This document shows positions 1 to 10,617 of a stretch of DNA of 64,000 nt, one piece after another. The notes beneath the pieces were generated by a model that worked only from the letters and a program-made list of their open reading frames with translations, searched no databases and was not told the origin of the DNA. The position numbers were made by a program, and so were the translations under genes. The first letter of the stretch is position 1; each line of letters starts with the position of its first letter. The stretch spans positions 5,146,001-5,210,000 of the forward strand of contig JAUZTG010000029.1 in NCBI GenBank assembly GCA_030734395.1, given 5' to 3'. The DNA comes from Sarocladium kiliense. Taxonomy: Eukaryota; Ascomycota; Sordariomycetes; Hypocreales; Sarocladiaceae.

Positions 1-1
1 A

Positions 2-1003
2 CTGGCTACCAGGCTCGCCTTGTTCTACACAGCATCCGCGCTTTCAGGTGCTTTCTCTGGCCTCCTTGCCTACGCTATCGCTAAGATGGATGGCGTTGCT
101 GGGCAAGAGGGATGGAGGTGGATCTTCCTGATCGAGGGCATGGCCACGGTTGTGATGGGCATCATCACACCCTTCGTGCTCACCGACACTCCTGAGCGAA
201 GGCCCAAGTGGCTGACCGATGAGGAGTGTGACTACCTGATCCGGCGAATGGTAGCCCAGAATGGAGGCGAGAGGGCTAATAGGGAGGGCAAGAAACTCAG
301 TCTTGCTCTTCTCAAAGACGTGGTCACGGACTGGCAGTACTACCCTTTCGTTCTATGCTACTGGAGCAACACGGTCCCGAACTACGGCATGAAGTTCACT
401 TTGCCACAGATCATCAAGAACATGGGTTATTCGTCCAGCAACGCTCAATTACTCAGCATCCCACCTTATGTCGCAGGCGCTATCAGCTCAGTAGGATTCA
501 ACATGCTCGGCGACAGAATGCGCCGACGCAGTTACTTCCTCATGATCCCTCAAGCTCTGGTCGTCATCTCATACTGCATCATTACACCCCTTTCACCACA
601 TATCAAGGACTACATCGGAGCTTGTTTCTTTGCGGTGATCTTGTCAAACATTGGCGTCTACCCCATCAACCCTGGTACTTCTTCCTGGGCCAGTAACAAC
701 TCTGCTGGAGCAGCTAAGCGGAGTGTTGCTCTCGCCTACGTCCTGTCACTATCAAGCGTCGGTGGCATCTTTGCAAGTTACATCTTCATTGAGAGCGAAG
801 CACCTGGCTATCCTACTGGTTTTGGGGTATCTATGGCGGCAGCTCTCGCAGGCATCTTCGCAGTGGTGTTCCTAGACTTCACATATAAGAGAATCAACGT
901 GAAGCGAGACAAGATGTCTATCGAGGAGGTTGCAGAGAAGTATACTGAAGACGATTTGGCCAGGCTTGGAAACCGCAGCCCACTGTTCCGTTACACGCGC
1001 TGA
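2..1003 (+). CDS. MFS permease, Dal5/Tna1-like anion:cation symporter family (3' part only)
   Basis: The reading frame is already open at the window edge, so the 5' end of the gene and its first membrane helices lie outside. The visible 333 codons hold the second part of a major facilitator carrier. It includes a helix beginning WRWIFLIEGMATVV, the cytosolic loop typical of the allantoate/nicotinate permease (ACS) family with TDTPERRPKWL, then about six further hydrophobic helices (for example LSIPPYVAGAISSVGF and FFAVILSNIGVYPINP). The tail ends GNRSPLFRYTR, close to the usual C-terminus of this fungal group. By family it should move a small organic anion or vitamin such as allantoate or nicotinate through the plasma membrane with protons; the substrate cannot be read from sequence. 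It is followed on the same strand by a 2-hydroxyacid dehydrogenase and a Zn2Cys6 regulator, which suggests a nutrient-use cluster. Confidence 0.9.
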   Translation: MATRLALFYTASALSGAFSGLLAYAIAKMDGVAGQEGWRWIFLIEGMATVVMGIITPFVLTDTPERRPKWLTDEECDYLIRRMVAQNGGERANREGKKLSLALLKDVVTDWQYYPFVLCYWSNTVPNYGMKFTLPQIIKNMGYSSSNAQLLSIPPYVAGAISSVGFNMLGDRMRRRSYFLMIPQALVVISYCIITPLSPHIKDYIGACFFAVILSNIGVYPINPGTSSWASNNSAGAAKRSVALAYVLSLSSVGGIFASYIFIESEAPGYPTGFGVSMAAALAGIFAVVFLDFTYKRINVKRDKMSIEEVAEKYTEDDLARLGNRSPLFRYTR

Positions 1004-1967
1004 GTCTTGCGGCTTTCCCAGGTCAAGAGTCTGACCAACAACTTGGTTTGTCTTGTAACGAGCTTATAGAGAACTCGAAAGCCGCGAAAGGTTGAACAGG
1101 TCCTGAGGGTTTGGCGAATTTGTGCACCCCTGTCGTGTCTTGGTCCGCTGCACAATCGTGACTGGGGATATCGGATAGGAGGAGAACAAACGGAGGAGAT
1201 CATGAAATGACTGGAAGTAGCTAGCGTTTCATAGTCTCACAAAAGATCGATACCTTCCTCTGTGCAATTTGAGCGGTGGTGTTTTCGAGCAACAGTATTG
1301 TGTTATGGACGGCTCTCAGGGGGTACATTCTAGGTAAACTCTAAATTGCGAAAGGATGGTCTCATTAGCTCGATATGATTGAGTCTCTGAGTTAATTGTT
1401 CCTTGACGAGACGTAGTGTCTCGAATACGAAACACTGAGAGTCTCTTCAATGCCTGTTGCCATGCACCTCTCCCTTTTGTCTGCTCTTGCACGGGACAAG
1501 CTTCTGTCCTTCAGCCTACCAGATATGAAGTAATGAGCCGCATTAAGTGGAACGTCGGATCGTTCCTGTGGAGACTTCTTCTCAATGATACCATGTGTCG
1601 AGTAGAGTGTACGTCGCTGGGTATCTAACGGAGAATTTCCGGGAACTTTCCCGGGAGAAGCTCCGCGGAGGCGGTTGGCAAGTGGAATGCACCATTGTTC
1701 ATTCTGCCCTAGAGTATCGCTCTGGGCACTGTTCCTCGGAAGACCGAGATGAAGTCTGGCACGGCAAATCTCCGAGGCCTTTCCGCTCTCAACGGCAGCT
1801 TTGAGATGAGTTGGTATTAGAACCAACAAAGCACGGAATGTCACAGACTTGTTATAAGCAAGATCTGATTGATCCAGGACCTGATATCCCTCCTGCTTCG
1901 TCACTTGCTTACCGTCATTGCACACATTTTTAGCATTTTACCCAGTCTGGATTCTGATTCGGCTTTC
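1004..1967. other. Intergenic region: permease 3' end and dehydrogenase promoter
   Basis: No gene is supported here. It holds the permease terminator side and the promoter of the 2-hydroxyacid dehydrogenase. Notable content is a perfect 16-bp inverted repeat at 1639-1654 (listed separately) and two FarA-type hexamers, CCTCGG at 1734-1739 and CCGAGG at 1772-1777. A 177-codon frame on the minus strand has no usable ATG and resembles nothing I know. Confidence 0.6.
1639..1654. promoter_or_regulatory. Candidate operator: perfect inverted repeat CCGGGAA-CT-TTCCCGG
   Basis: Two perfect 7-bp arms are separated by two bases, about 315 bp upstream of the dehydrogenase ATG. The palindrome contains CGG-N8-CCG and CCG-N10-CGG triplet pairs, the form of site bound by dimeric Zn2Cys6 proteins. 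A gene for such a protein lies 1.7 kb downstream. Assigning the site to that protein is inference. Confidence 0.35.
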
Positions 1968-3002
1968 ATGGCTCTGCAAAGCGATACCCGTGCCGATAAT
2001 GGCATGCCCAAGGGGCTTGGCAAAACCCAGCCGGGACGTGAGCTCCCGGCCATCTTCGTCATGGATGCCTACCATAAAGATGCGATTGAAACACTCAGCG
2101 CTGCTGACGATGTCGACCTGGTCCTTCCTGGGGACATTCGCCGCACTCTGTTCCACGAACAGGCAACTGTGCTTCTCCTGAGGAGTGAGACACGCATCAC
2201 GGCGGAGGACATAAAAAAGTGTCAGAAGCTTCAGGCCATTGTGAAGCAAGGTGTTGGCACGGACAACATCGACCTCAAGGCTGCCGCTGAAGCGGGTGTC
2301 AAGGTCTTTAACACCCCAGGCTTGAACTCAGAGGCGGTTGCGGAGCTCAGCATCAGCATGGCCTTGGCACTAGCGAGGAGAATTCCGGAAATTGACAGGC
2401 GAATCCGGTCTGGAGAGTCCATCGTCAGAAGCCAGACGCTTGGGATCAGCCTCTATGGACGGACTCTTGGCCTCGTAGGCATGGGTGCTATCGCATTCGC
2501 CCTGGCAACGAAGTGGGTGGGTGCAATGGATGGTAAGGTCATTGGCTATGACCCCTATTGCAATGAAAGCGTGTGGACAGCGCTCCCAAGCGACAAAGTA
2601 CGCCGCGTGTCGTCACTGGAAGACATGCTCGAAGCAGCAGACGTGGTCTCGATTCATGTCCCTCTAACCGATACAACGAGGAACATGATATCTGGACCCC
2701 AACTAGGGAAGATGAAGCAGAATGCGATTCTGATCAATGCCGCGCGGGGTGGCATAGTGAACGAAGAGGCTCTCGTCAAGACTTTGAAGGCGGGCAGATT
2801 GTTTGGCGTCGGGCTTGATGCCTTGAAGGTAGAGCCACCAACCTTGCAGACCTGTGGCGAGCTTCTGCAGTTCTCCAATGTCATAGTTACACCACATATT
2901 GGAGCATCAACGATGGAGAACCAGAGTCGAAGTGGTGTAGCGACTGTACAAATAGCACTCAGTCTGGCTCGAGGCCGGGAGGCTGGGAATCGTGTGGTAT
3001 AG
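1968..3002 (+). CDS. D-isomer-specific 2-hydroxyacid dehydrogenase
   Basis: A single exon of 344 aa. The frame is open further upstream but the first ATG in it is at 1968, so that start is used. The enzyme should interconvert a D-2-hydroxyacid and its 2-oxoacid with NAD(H), in the cytosol; no signal peptide or C-terminal peroxisomal signal is visible. The split N-terminal/C-terminal catalytic domain flanks a Rossmann domain with GMGAIA at residues 171-176 and an acidic ribose-binding residue, D195. The catalytic triad of the family is intact: R260 in the INAARGG motif, E289 in KVEPP and H310 in TPHIGAS. It resembles 3-phosphoglycerate dehydrogenase most, but lacks the C-terminal ACT domain of biosynthetic SerA, so a catabolic role alongside the permease is more likely. 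The exact substrate is not predictable. Confidence 0.92.
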   Translation: MALQSDTRADNGMPKGLGKTQPGRELPAIFVMDAYHKDAIETLSAADDVDLVLPGDIRRTLFHEQATVLLLRSETRITAEDIKKCQKLQAIVKQGVGTDNIDLKAAAEAGVKVFNTPGLNSEAVAELSISMALALARRIPEIDRRIRSGESIVRSQTLGISLYGRTLGLVGMGAIAFALATKWVGAMDGKVIGYDPYCNESVWTALPSDKVRRVSSLEDMLEAADVVSIHVPLTDTTRNMISGPQLGKMKQNAILINAARGGIVNEEALVKTLKAGRLFGVGLDALKVEPPTLQTCGELLQFSNVIVTPHIGASTMENQSRSGVATVQIALSLARGREAGNRVV

Positions 3003-3364
3003 GTTGCTTGAGTAATTGCATCCATGGTTCACAGAAATCCATTCTCCTTTCACTCCGTATAATAACAGGAACCGTCGTGCACGCTTACATCTCGCCATTG
3101 TGAAGTATCATCCTATTCTGTATTAGTATTGCATCTTTATCCACACCCCTTCCCAGCACTAGCACCGGAAGATCGACTATTTCAATTACGGCCGCATTCC
3201 GAACTTCAAACTCTCACTAACTCAGCTCTGACAACCCTTCCAATTGATACTCATCGGTATCCTTCTCTTTATTGAGATTCCTCGTACCTTCTCACAGTCG
3301 GGTCACTCTGTATGAGCTCGCCGTATAGAGGGTGCCATTCACCCAGCGGCGCCGTGGTTGCGAC

Positions 3365-5576
3365 ATGCCGCCGAACCGCAAACATCGCGCGACGGAGACT
3401 CGCGCATCTCGAGCTCGGGTCAAGAAAACCAACAGTCTCACCTGTCGCAATTGTCGGACAAGAAAGATCCGATGCGATGGAACGTTGCCGAGCTGTGGGA
3501 TATGCCAGGCCTACCAAGAAGAATGCCTTTACGATAAAGCGCCTCCCATGTCTCAAATCTTGGCCATGACCAAGAGAATTGCTGAACTTGAGAAGGCGAA
3601 CCATGAGAATGAGCCAATATCGACCAACACGGTTCGGGAAAGCCCTGTGACGACGGTCAGCGACGTTGCCGATGCGACAACGTCCGGCAGTACGGGATCT
3701 GGAGTCCTAGGGATATCCTCTAGAGGAGACGTTCTCGAGGGTTCCGCCGAGATCCAGACGCATGTGAATGCTGCACTGGGCGACCATCCTCTCACGAGCG
3801 CGAATGCCTATTTTGATACTACATCCAGCGTCCACGTACCTGAAACTGTTCTACAGCAAGACCAGACGCCAAATACCACAGCTTCCCACAGCCGATCACA
3901 CGCGACTGGTGAAAGGCCGAGACCGATGGCTCTGGTGAGCAATTGCAGTCAAGTCAAGTTCTGGGAAGACCGAGTGGTTGAGTCAGGGAGTATTGAGCTC
4001 CATCTGCCAGAGCAAACAGTGCGCCATCTTCTCTACACGCATTGGACATGGGTTCACCCTGCGTTCATGTTTGTCGACAAGGAGACGTTTCTGAGATCCG
4101 CTGCCACGGGGGGTGAATTCTACTCACCGTTGCTACTCAGTGTTCTCTGCTTGCATTCGACACGATTCACCGATCATCATCTAGATGAAGACCTTCTAGC
4201 CAGGACAAAGCTCCTCCTGGGTCGCGCGATCCACGAAGAGTCATCGATTCCGTTGACTCAAGCACTTTTGCAGCAGAGCGCAAGGGAAATTGGGAGGGGA
4301 AACTTATCACAGGCTTGGATGTACAGTGGCATGGGCTTCCGCATGGCGATCGACCTTGGCCTGTTCACTGAAGCGTGGAGGGACCACGATGGAATGTCGA
4401 CGGAGCGGTGTCGGAGGAACAAAGTCGCCCGACAGCTCTCTTGGTCATGCTTCCTATGGGACAAAGTCATGAGTCTTTACTTCGGCCGACATCCAACGCT
4501 TACTGAGCCTCCAAAGATACCTTTCTCTTTCGATGCCTCCTCAGACGAAGCAGAGACGTGGCAGCCATATGATGCCGAAGCCGCTGATGGGCGGGACTAT
4601 CCACCGGTTCCATCATACCGGCTCTCCTGCTTTGACAACTTCTGTAAGCTCGGCATCATAATCAACGATGTACTCTTCAACATCTACGGAAAGCAGCAAC
4701 ATAACGATGTGGTCGACTTCGTTCGCGCTACTTGGCAGAGACTTCAAACGTGGCGGACCAACACACCGCACGCACTACGTATTGATATTTCAGGCTCAGA
4801 AAATTGGAGGCTCTATTGCCCACCACAGCATATCTTAACACAGAAGTAAGTGTTATTCTGGAAAACTGTATGGCTTGAATTGAGGGACCTGACTGCTTTC
4901 TTGCAGCATGCTTTATTATACCACTATAATACTACTGTATCGCCCGTTTCGGAGCAACACACCTTGTCGATCAATCTGCCGCGAGGCCGCCGAAGGTGTC
5001 GAAAATCTGCTCCTCAGAATAGAGCAAACTTTTGGTCTGTCAAGATGCACATACGCCATGGCATACTGCTCGTATACAGCTGCCACCGTTGCGGTGCAGG
5101 ACACCAAAGACGAAGTGCCTGGCGCACAGCGACGTTTAGATACGTACCTGCGTGCCCTCAACGCACTTAGCCGGAGCTGCCCTGGTATACAGCGAGGCAT
5201 CGACATCATCCATGAATGCCTGGCTGCAGGCCCGACGTCGATCGCCGTTTCTAAGCCTCAGAATCCAAGCATCACCTCACCCCCAACGACCAGGGCCACC
5301 ACAAGAACGGCTACTTCTTCAACTTCCGCTCATGGGATAACAATAAACCCTCCCAGCGCTCCTCAGTCCCCTCAACAACAGATGCCTGCCTTTCCCTTTA
5401 GCTACGGAATGCCAACATACGATGGCCATGGCGCAGATGGTTATGACCCTACGCAAATCATGCACCCACATATGCTTTCACATCTTGACTCGTACCCTCA
5501 AGATTGGCTGAGCATGTCAAACGATGTTCAGAACAGCTTCGATATGGAGTATTTTGGCCTGGACGGACCACTTTGA
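3365..5576 (+). CDS. Zn2Cys6 fungal transcription factor
   Basis: Two exons, 3365-4845 and 4907-5576, give 716 aa. The 61-nt intron (gtaagt...ttgcag) restores the conserved block YYTTIILLYRPF at the junction. The N-terminus carries a binuclear zinc cluster with C27, C30, C37, C44, C47 and C54 (CX2CX6CX6CX2CX6C) after a basic stretch, and a short linker/coiled coil follows (MTKRIAELEKA). The central fungal transcription-factor domain runs from about residue 195 to 580, recognisable by HWTWVHPAFMFVDKETFL and by the SWSCFLWDKVMSLYFGRHP block. The C-terminal 130 residues are Pro/Ser/Gln-rich with acidic and aromatic residues, likely an activation region. I chose ATG 3365; an out-of-frame ATG at 3312 precedes it. 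It should be nuclear and bind CGG-type sites, and its neighbours (permease, dehydrogenase) are plausible targets. Confidence 0.93.
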
Positions 5577-6056
5577 GAGGGTAAGTTGACTATGCCAACT
5601 CGGCTTTGCAGAATCAACAAGTGAACATCACAGGACAGCAGGAGCTGCCATTGTACTTACCGAATTATTATGATCATTCTAATCGATAATTCTCTCAGTA
5701 CAAAGAGAAGGGCACTGGCTCTTGTCCCTGATGCCTAGGTGTAATTGCAAGCTGAGCCTAGGCCACGGTTGCGGCCTTCGGCGTCTCGGCCGGGATTTGT
5801 CAACTTCCGTCGGAGGGAGATGAAGAGATATCCAAGCTGTTTGCATCCCAAATTCATTATTAATTTATCAATACCTGCTCATCCGAGCTCGCGCCAGATG
5901 AAGTCACTCACTCACTTCATACCGGGCTAGTGGTACAACTGCCCCGCTATCGATAACAGCAAGTAGCCCAACACCACCCGCTCCTCGCGACGTCAATGTC
6001 AACCCTCCTGAATCACTACATAGGACCATGCCGCAGCCTGCACCACCGCCCCGGCT
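5577..6056. other. Intergenic region upstream of the sorting nexin
   Basis: No gene seen. It holds the regulator's 3' UTR, then a GC-rich patch near 5760-5820 with CGGCC repeats, then the sorting-nexin promoter. Confidence 0.5.
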
Positions 6057-9000
6057 ATGGCCCTCAAGCGACGACATGTGGCTATCGCCGGAGTAGCTGC
6101 CTTCATTGCCTGGGGCTTCGCCGTGAGCTGGGTGCCGGCCCTACGCTGGGTAGGCCACGCCTTTGTGCTCGGAGCAGCGCTCTCCCTGCTCGCCTTCGCC
6201 GCGCCGTTCTTCATAATCGCCCGCCGGCCCAAGGCACGGAACCCCCGACCTCATGGACCCTTGTTCGTATCCGCAAGGAAGTGGCGCATCGAGACGGAAG
6301 CTCTGCGAGAGCGTAATACGTACAACAGGATTCCCATAGACCATAACTACCCTCGAGCTTCCGCTGCCGCCGACAACTTGCTCGACTTGATTTCACGCGA
6401 CTTTATACGGAGCTGGTACTCTCACATCAGCAAGAATGCTGCGTTTCCGAACGAAGTCGACAAGGCTGTGCGGTTGGCACTTGGGGGGATTATCGATTCG
6501 GTGAGGGACAAGGACCTCGCGGAGCTTGTGACCAGCCGCCTTGTTCCGATTCTTACAGCCCATTTTCGAGACTTCGCTGAAGCCGAAAGGGCTGTTCGCG
6601 GTAAAAAGCTGAATCGATCCATGACTGAATCGGAAGAGCTGGATCTTGCCATTGCTGCCAAGTTTCGAGATGGCCAGCTGCATCCAGCTGCCTCCTTGTC
6701 CTTCCCGGACACAAAGATGGTCCAGCAGGATTATTTGAGATCGCTTGTTGCGCGCATAACTCCGAAGATACTGCCCAGCAACATGACGGCCAGTCGCTCC
6801 GTGGCGATCTTGATCAAAGAGATCGTGAGCTGCGCCGTGCTATTTCCCATCATGCAACTACTAGCCGATCCAGACACCTGGAATCAGTTGATGGAGAACT
6901 TCGGCCGTTCTATGCTCCAAGACAGATCGACAGTCCGGAAACTCAGAGCTGCTCTCGATCAGCATGCATCCCCATCGCCCCGGGCAACCAAGTTGGCAAC
7001 TGCACCGCGCATAGCTCCCGGAGACAGTGAACGCAAGTTCGAAAAGTTCATCCGTGGTATTCGGAAGATTAACAATCTTTCGGATGCGAGACGGTTCCGC
7101 AGTGAGGTTGCCAGCCAGCTAAAACGCGACTCGCTTGAGGAGAACCAGGACCAGGTTTATCTGCGGAGGCTAGAGATGGGCAAACGACTACTTGACCAGA
7201 AAGTCAACCACCTTGCCGCTGGTGGCGAGCGTAGGGTTCCAGTGTCGAACGCGGCAGCGCCTTCAGCGCCCAAGTCCTCACATCTTGAGAACGCATCTCT
7301 GGTAGAATTATTAAGGGACTCCTCCGGTCTATCCTACTTTATGGAGTATATGGATCGACAAAGATTGATGTCCCTTGTTCAGTTCTGGCTGGTCGTCGAT
7401 GGACTGCGCAACCCTCTGGAGGACGACACTCAAGATGACGAGCACCTGCCATCAAACTTGTCCATGTGGACAGATGCCGACCGTCTGGATCTGCAACAAA
7501 TCAATCAAGCTTACTTGTCCAAACCAGAGATCAAGGTTTCAGAGTCTGCGAAGCTCCAGGTGCAGGAGTTCTTCCATGCAGGCCGGTCTGCCACCCCTCT
7601 TCAGTATTACCAGGCTCGGAGAGCAATCTTGCAAACACAGAGCAACGTATTGGAGGAGATGGAATCGCGCCATTTTCAGAATTTCAAGAAATCTGACCTC
7701 TACTACAAGTGTCTGGCATCCGCCGAAGCGTCCCACACCAATAAAAACCCCCAACCCCCTGCCGCGGCACCCAATCCCGCTCCAGCTCATCCGCCTATCA
7801 GTAGGGCTTCACAATCATACCAGGTGAAGCCTAAGGCAGTGTCTCGCCTTGCGCCGCCCAAGGGCGCGCTGACAACTAGACGAGCCGGATCAGCCTCTGA
7901 CCTGAGAACCTTGGGCAGTGGCCACAATGGTCTTGAGCGAGGAGCTACCTCACGCCGGTCTCTTGAAGACAGCTCGCCTAATCCCCTCTTCGACGACGAC
8001 GATTTTGACAATGAGGCCATGGCGGACTCCGTCCAGAGTCTTGACAATGAACCGACCCAAATCGCCCCGGATAACAACGTTGTACGGGCTGTGGAGGAGG
8101 CGTTGACCAATATTCTGGAAGACCCCAGGCCACAAACGGCGGAAGACCTTCGAGAGTCTCTTTTCAGCAACTCAGAAGACCAAAGCTCCAGCTTGTTCTC
8201 TGGTAATGACAATGACTCGCAGAGGGGCTCGATCGACTTGACAGGGGCTCCTCCAGGTCGAGAATCGGAGAAGCCAAGTCTGTCGTCACTCGGTCTTGTC
8301 AGTGCTGCCTCTAGAATTGGTGTTTTTGTGGACGATGACCTTTTTGGCGATGAAGACAAGTACCTCCCGGAGGAAGATACAGACGCTGATGGCGAAGCCC
8401 AGCCAGCGGCCGAGGATGAAGTGCATGAAGCCGCTCCCGGGGACTTGGGCCTGGCGGAGGCCATCACTATCCTTACCAACGACATAGACCGCTTAGTAGC
8501 TCAAGAGGCTGTTGTGGAATCCTTGACGAGGAAAGCGGAGCTCACTAACAACACCGCCGAGCTTCGCATCCTGAAGAAGTCTAAAGCCAGTTTGCAGCGG
8601 GAGATACGACGGAAGGAGTTGCAGCGTCAGCAGTATGTCGTCCAAGAGAGCGACAACAGCCTATACGGACGCTCAACCATCAGGATCAAGTCTATACAAG
8701 TCGGCAAAGAAGACGACGGCCGAGAGTTTGCTCTCTATGCCGTTGAGGTGAGACGAAATGCGGGCGAGCAGATGCCAGCTGCTTCCTGGATCGTGACGCG
8801 GAGATATAGCGAGTTCCACGAGCTGCATCAGAAGTTGCGACATAGATACCCGTCTGTGCGAAACCTTGACTTCCCTCGCCGTCGCATGGTCATGAAGTTT
8901 CAGAGTGAATTCTTGAAGAAGCGCAAAGCAGCGCTCGAAGTTTACCTCGGAGAACTGCTCCAGTTGCCTGAGGTCTGTCGCAGTCGAGATCTTCGCGCAT

Positions 9001-9776
9001 TCCTTTCACAGAGCGTAATTGCTCAGGGTACGGACATCACGGATCGCCAGGACAAGAAAGACATGATGACTCGTTTCTACGATTCTGTTACGGACGGCGT
9101 GGACGACATACTGGGTAACATCCCGGTTCTCGACCAGATCTCGGTGGCTGGTCAAAGCCTCATTGCAGCGGCTACAAGCCAGCTGAATGCAATGCCTCTG
9201 AGTGTCAACGAAGAGACATTCCCGGCTGCCGAGGCCGAAGCAGAGCTGAACGCCTTTGAGAATAAAGAGCTCGAGCCGTTCATCAAACCCATCTGCGACA
9301 TATTCCTGGAGGTCTTCGAGCTAAATCGGGGCAATAACTGGCTGAGAGGTCGTGCAGCAGTCGTTGTCCTCCAGCAGCTTCTCGGCGGCACCATCGAACG
9401 CAAAGTGCGAGACAACGTGCGGGTGCTGGTGCAAGAGGACGCCCTATTGCGATATATGGGGATGGTGACGGACAACCTGTGGCCCGGAGGGCAGCTGAAT
9501 CGGGATCGCAAGCCACGAACAGCAGCTGAGAAGAAGAAGACGCGGACAGAGGCGAGCCTGATGCTTGCGACATTGGTACCGGACCTTGCAGGAGGTGTTG
9601 TTGGAAGGGTCAATGCACAGGCGGCAAGCCGGCGCATCTTCGCTACTTTTAACAACTCAAGACTCAAGTAAGTTGTTCATTCTGATATCACGAGCCATAT
9701 ACTGACCTGAGGCAGCGCTCATTTGGTCTTTACTATGCTCGATGAGATCATCTCGATTCTGTTTGACGAGGTTTGA
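6057..9776 (+). CDS. mdm1: Mdm1/SNX13-type sorting nexin (TM-PXA-RGS-PX-Nexin_C)
   Basis: Two exons, 6057-9667 and 9716-9776, give 1223 aa. The 48-nt intron sits near the end and splicing replaces a dead end after RLK with a final exon reading NAHLVFTMLDEIISILFDEV, the expected end of a Nexin_C domain. Two hydrophobic segments at about residues 8-27 and 33-56 anchor it in the ER. A PXA domain follows (about 100-290), an RGS-like domain (about 408-550), an acidic low-complexity linker with a coiled coil, a PX domain (about 868-985, with the RRYSEFHELHQKLR motif) and the Nexin_C domain (about 1070-1210). Yeast Mdm1 tethers ER to vacuole and lipid droplets through these parts; animal SNX13/14/25 share the order. 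The PX domain should bind phosphoinositides or hydrophobic membrane surfaces. Length and order match the family. Confidence 0.93.
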
Positions 9777-10617
9777 GGAGGCGCGTACTCGTGGCAAACA
9801 GCATTACACATTGGGAGAAAGCAAGGCGTTTGAGGCGTGGTGAACTTATGCTTAATACAGCTACATAATACTTGAATGCACTTGCGACAAAGAAGCCGCA
9901 TGCAAATCAGTCGTGATGAATGTGATGCACTGATGCTTGGTTGCTCGACTGTGGCCAGCCAGTCCCTGGTCGCCATTTTAGTGACAAACTCTAGTATTCC
10001 CGCATTGGCGTTATTCGCCAGACGCGCCAATTGCCCATTGCGGATGTGCTGGCGCTCAACGAAACCCTGACTGAAATTGACATGTCTCACCAACGCTGCC
10101 GAGCAGGCTCGCTTGTAGCGCACGGTGACCTGGGGAAGACCGGGTCTGTTGAGAGAGGAGCTGGGGAGCTTGGGAGTACAAGCAGGGGGAGGTGCACGTG
10201 ACGTGGCGTTCACTAGGTGAGGTAGCTTCCAGCGGCAGTGCTGCTTGCCAGGACCAGAGCCAGACCAGACCTTCCCCGACCTCCGCCTCAAGGTTGCCTC
10301 CAACGCCTCAGCTCCGATCCAAACACCACCCACCACCACCATCCATCCCAGGCCGACGCCTCTTTTGTGCTCCTCCATCTCGGCGACTCCTCCCAGGCCC
10401 CTCAGGCGTGCGCTTTTCATCTACCCAGGACCATTTTTCCATCTCTGCGCTTCCCGGACCGCACCACACCGTCGTTTCTCTTGGGCCTGTATTGCTTTCC
10501 CGCCTGTCGCCTGGTCGCGCGGCATCGTCGCTTTTCCTCATCTTGACCTTCCTTTCATCTCTTCCCCCCCCGGCGCCCGCCGCGCTCTCCGGCTGAGAGC
10601 CTGATCAGAACGACGCC
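9777..10617. other. Intergenic region: sorting-nexin 3' side and SR-factor promoter
   Basis: No gene is supported. From about 10250 on, the + strand is strongly pyrimidine-rich (CCACCACC, CTCC and TTCC runs), as is usual for promoters and leaders of highly expressed fungal genes. The 233-codon minus-strand frame here is a by-product of that bias. Confidence 0.5.

Noticed and set aside
1392..1925. 177-codon frame on the minus strand upstream of the dehydrogenase
   Set aside because: It starts only at GTG, has no family resemblance and overlaps a promoter; treated as chance.
7787..8485. 232-codon minus-strand frame inside the sorting-nexin gene
   Set aside because: It is antisense to a clearly coding exon and Ser/Arg-rich, as expected for a shadow of acidic low-complexity coding sequence.
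9719..10420. 233-codon minus-strand frame between the sorting nexin and the SR factor
   Set aside because: It is antisense to the nexin's last exon and to a pyrimidine-rich leader, with no recognisable domain.
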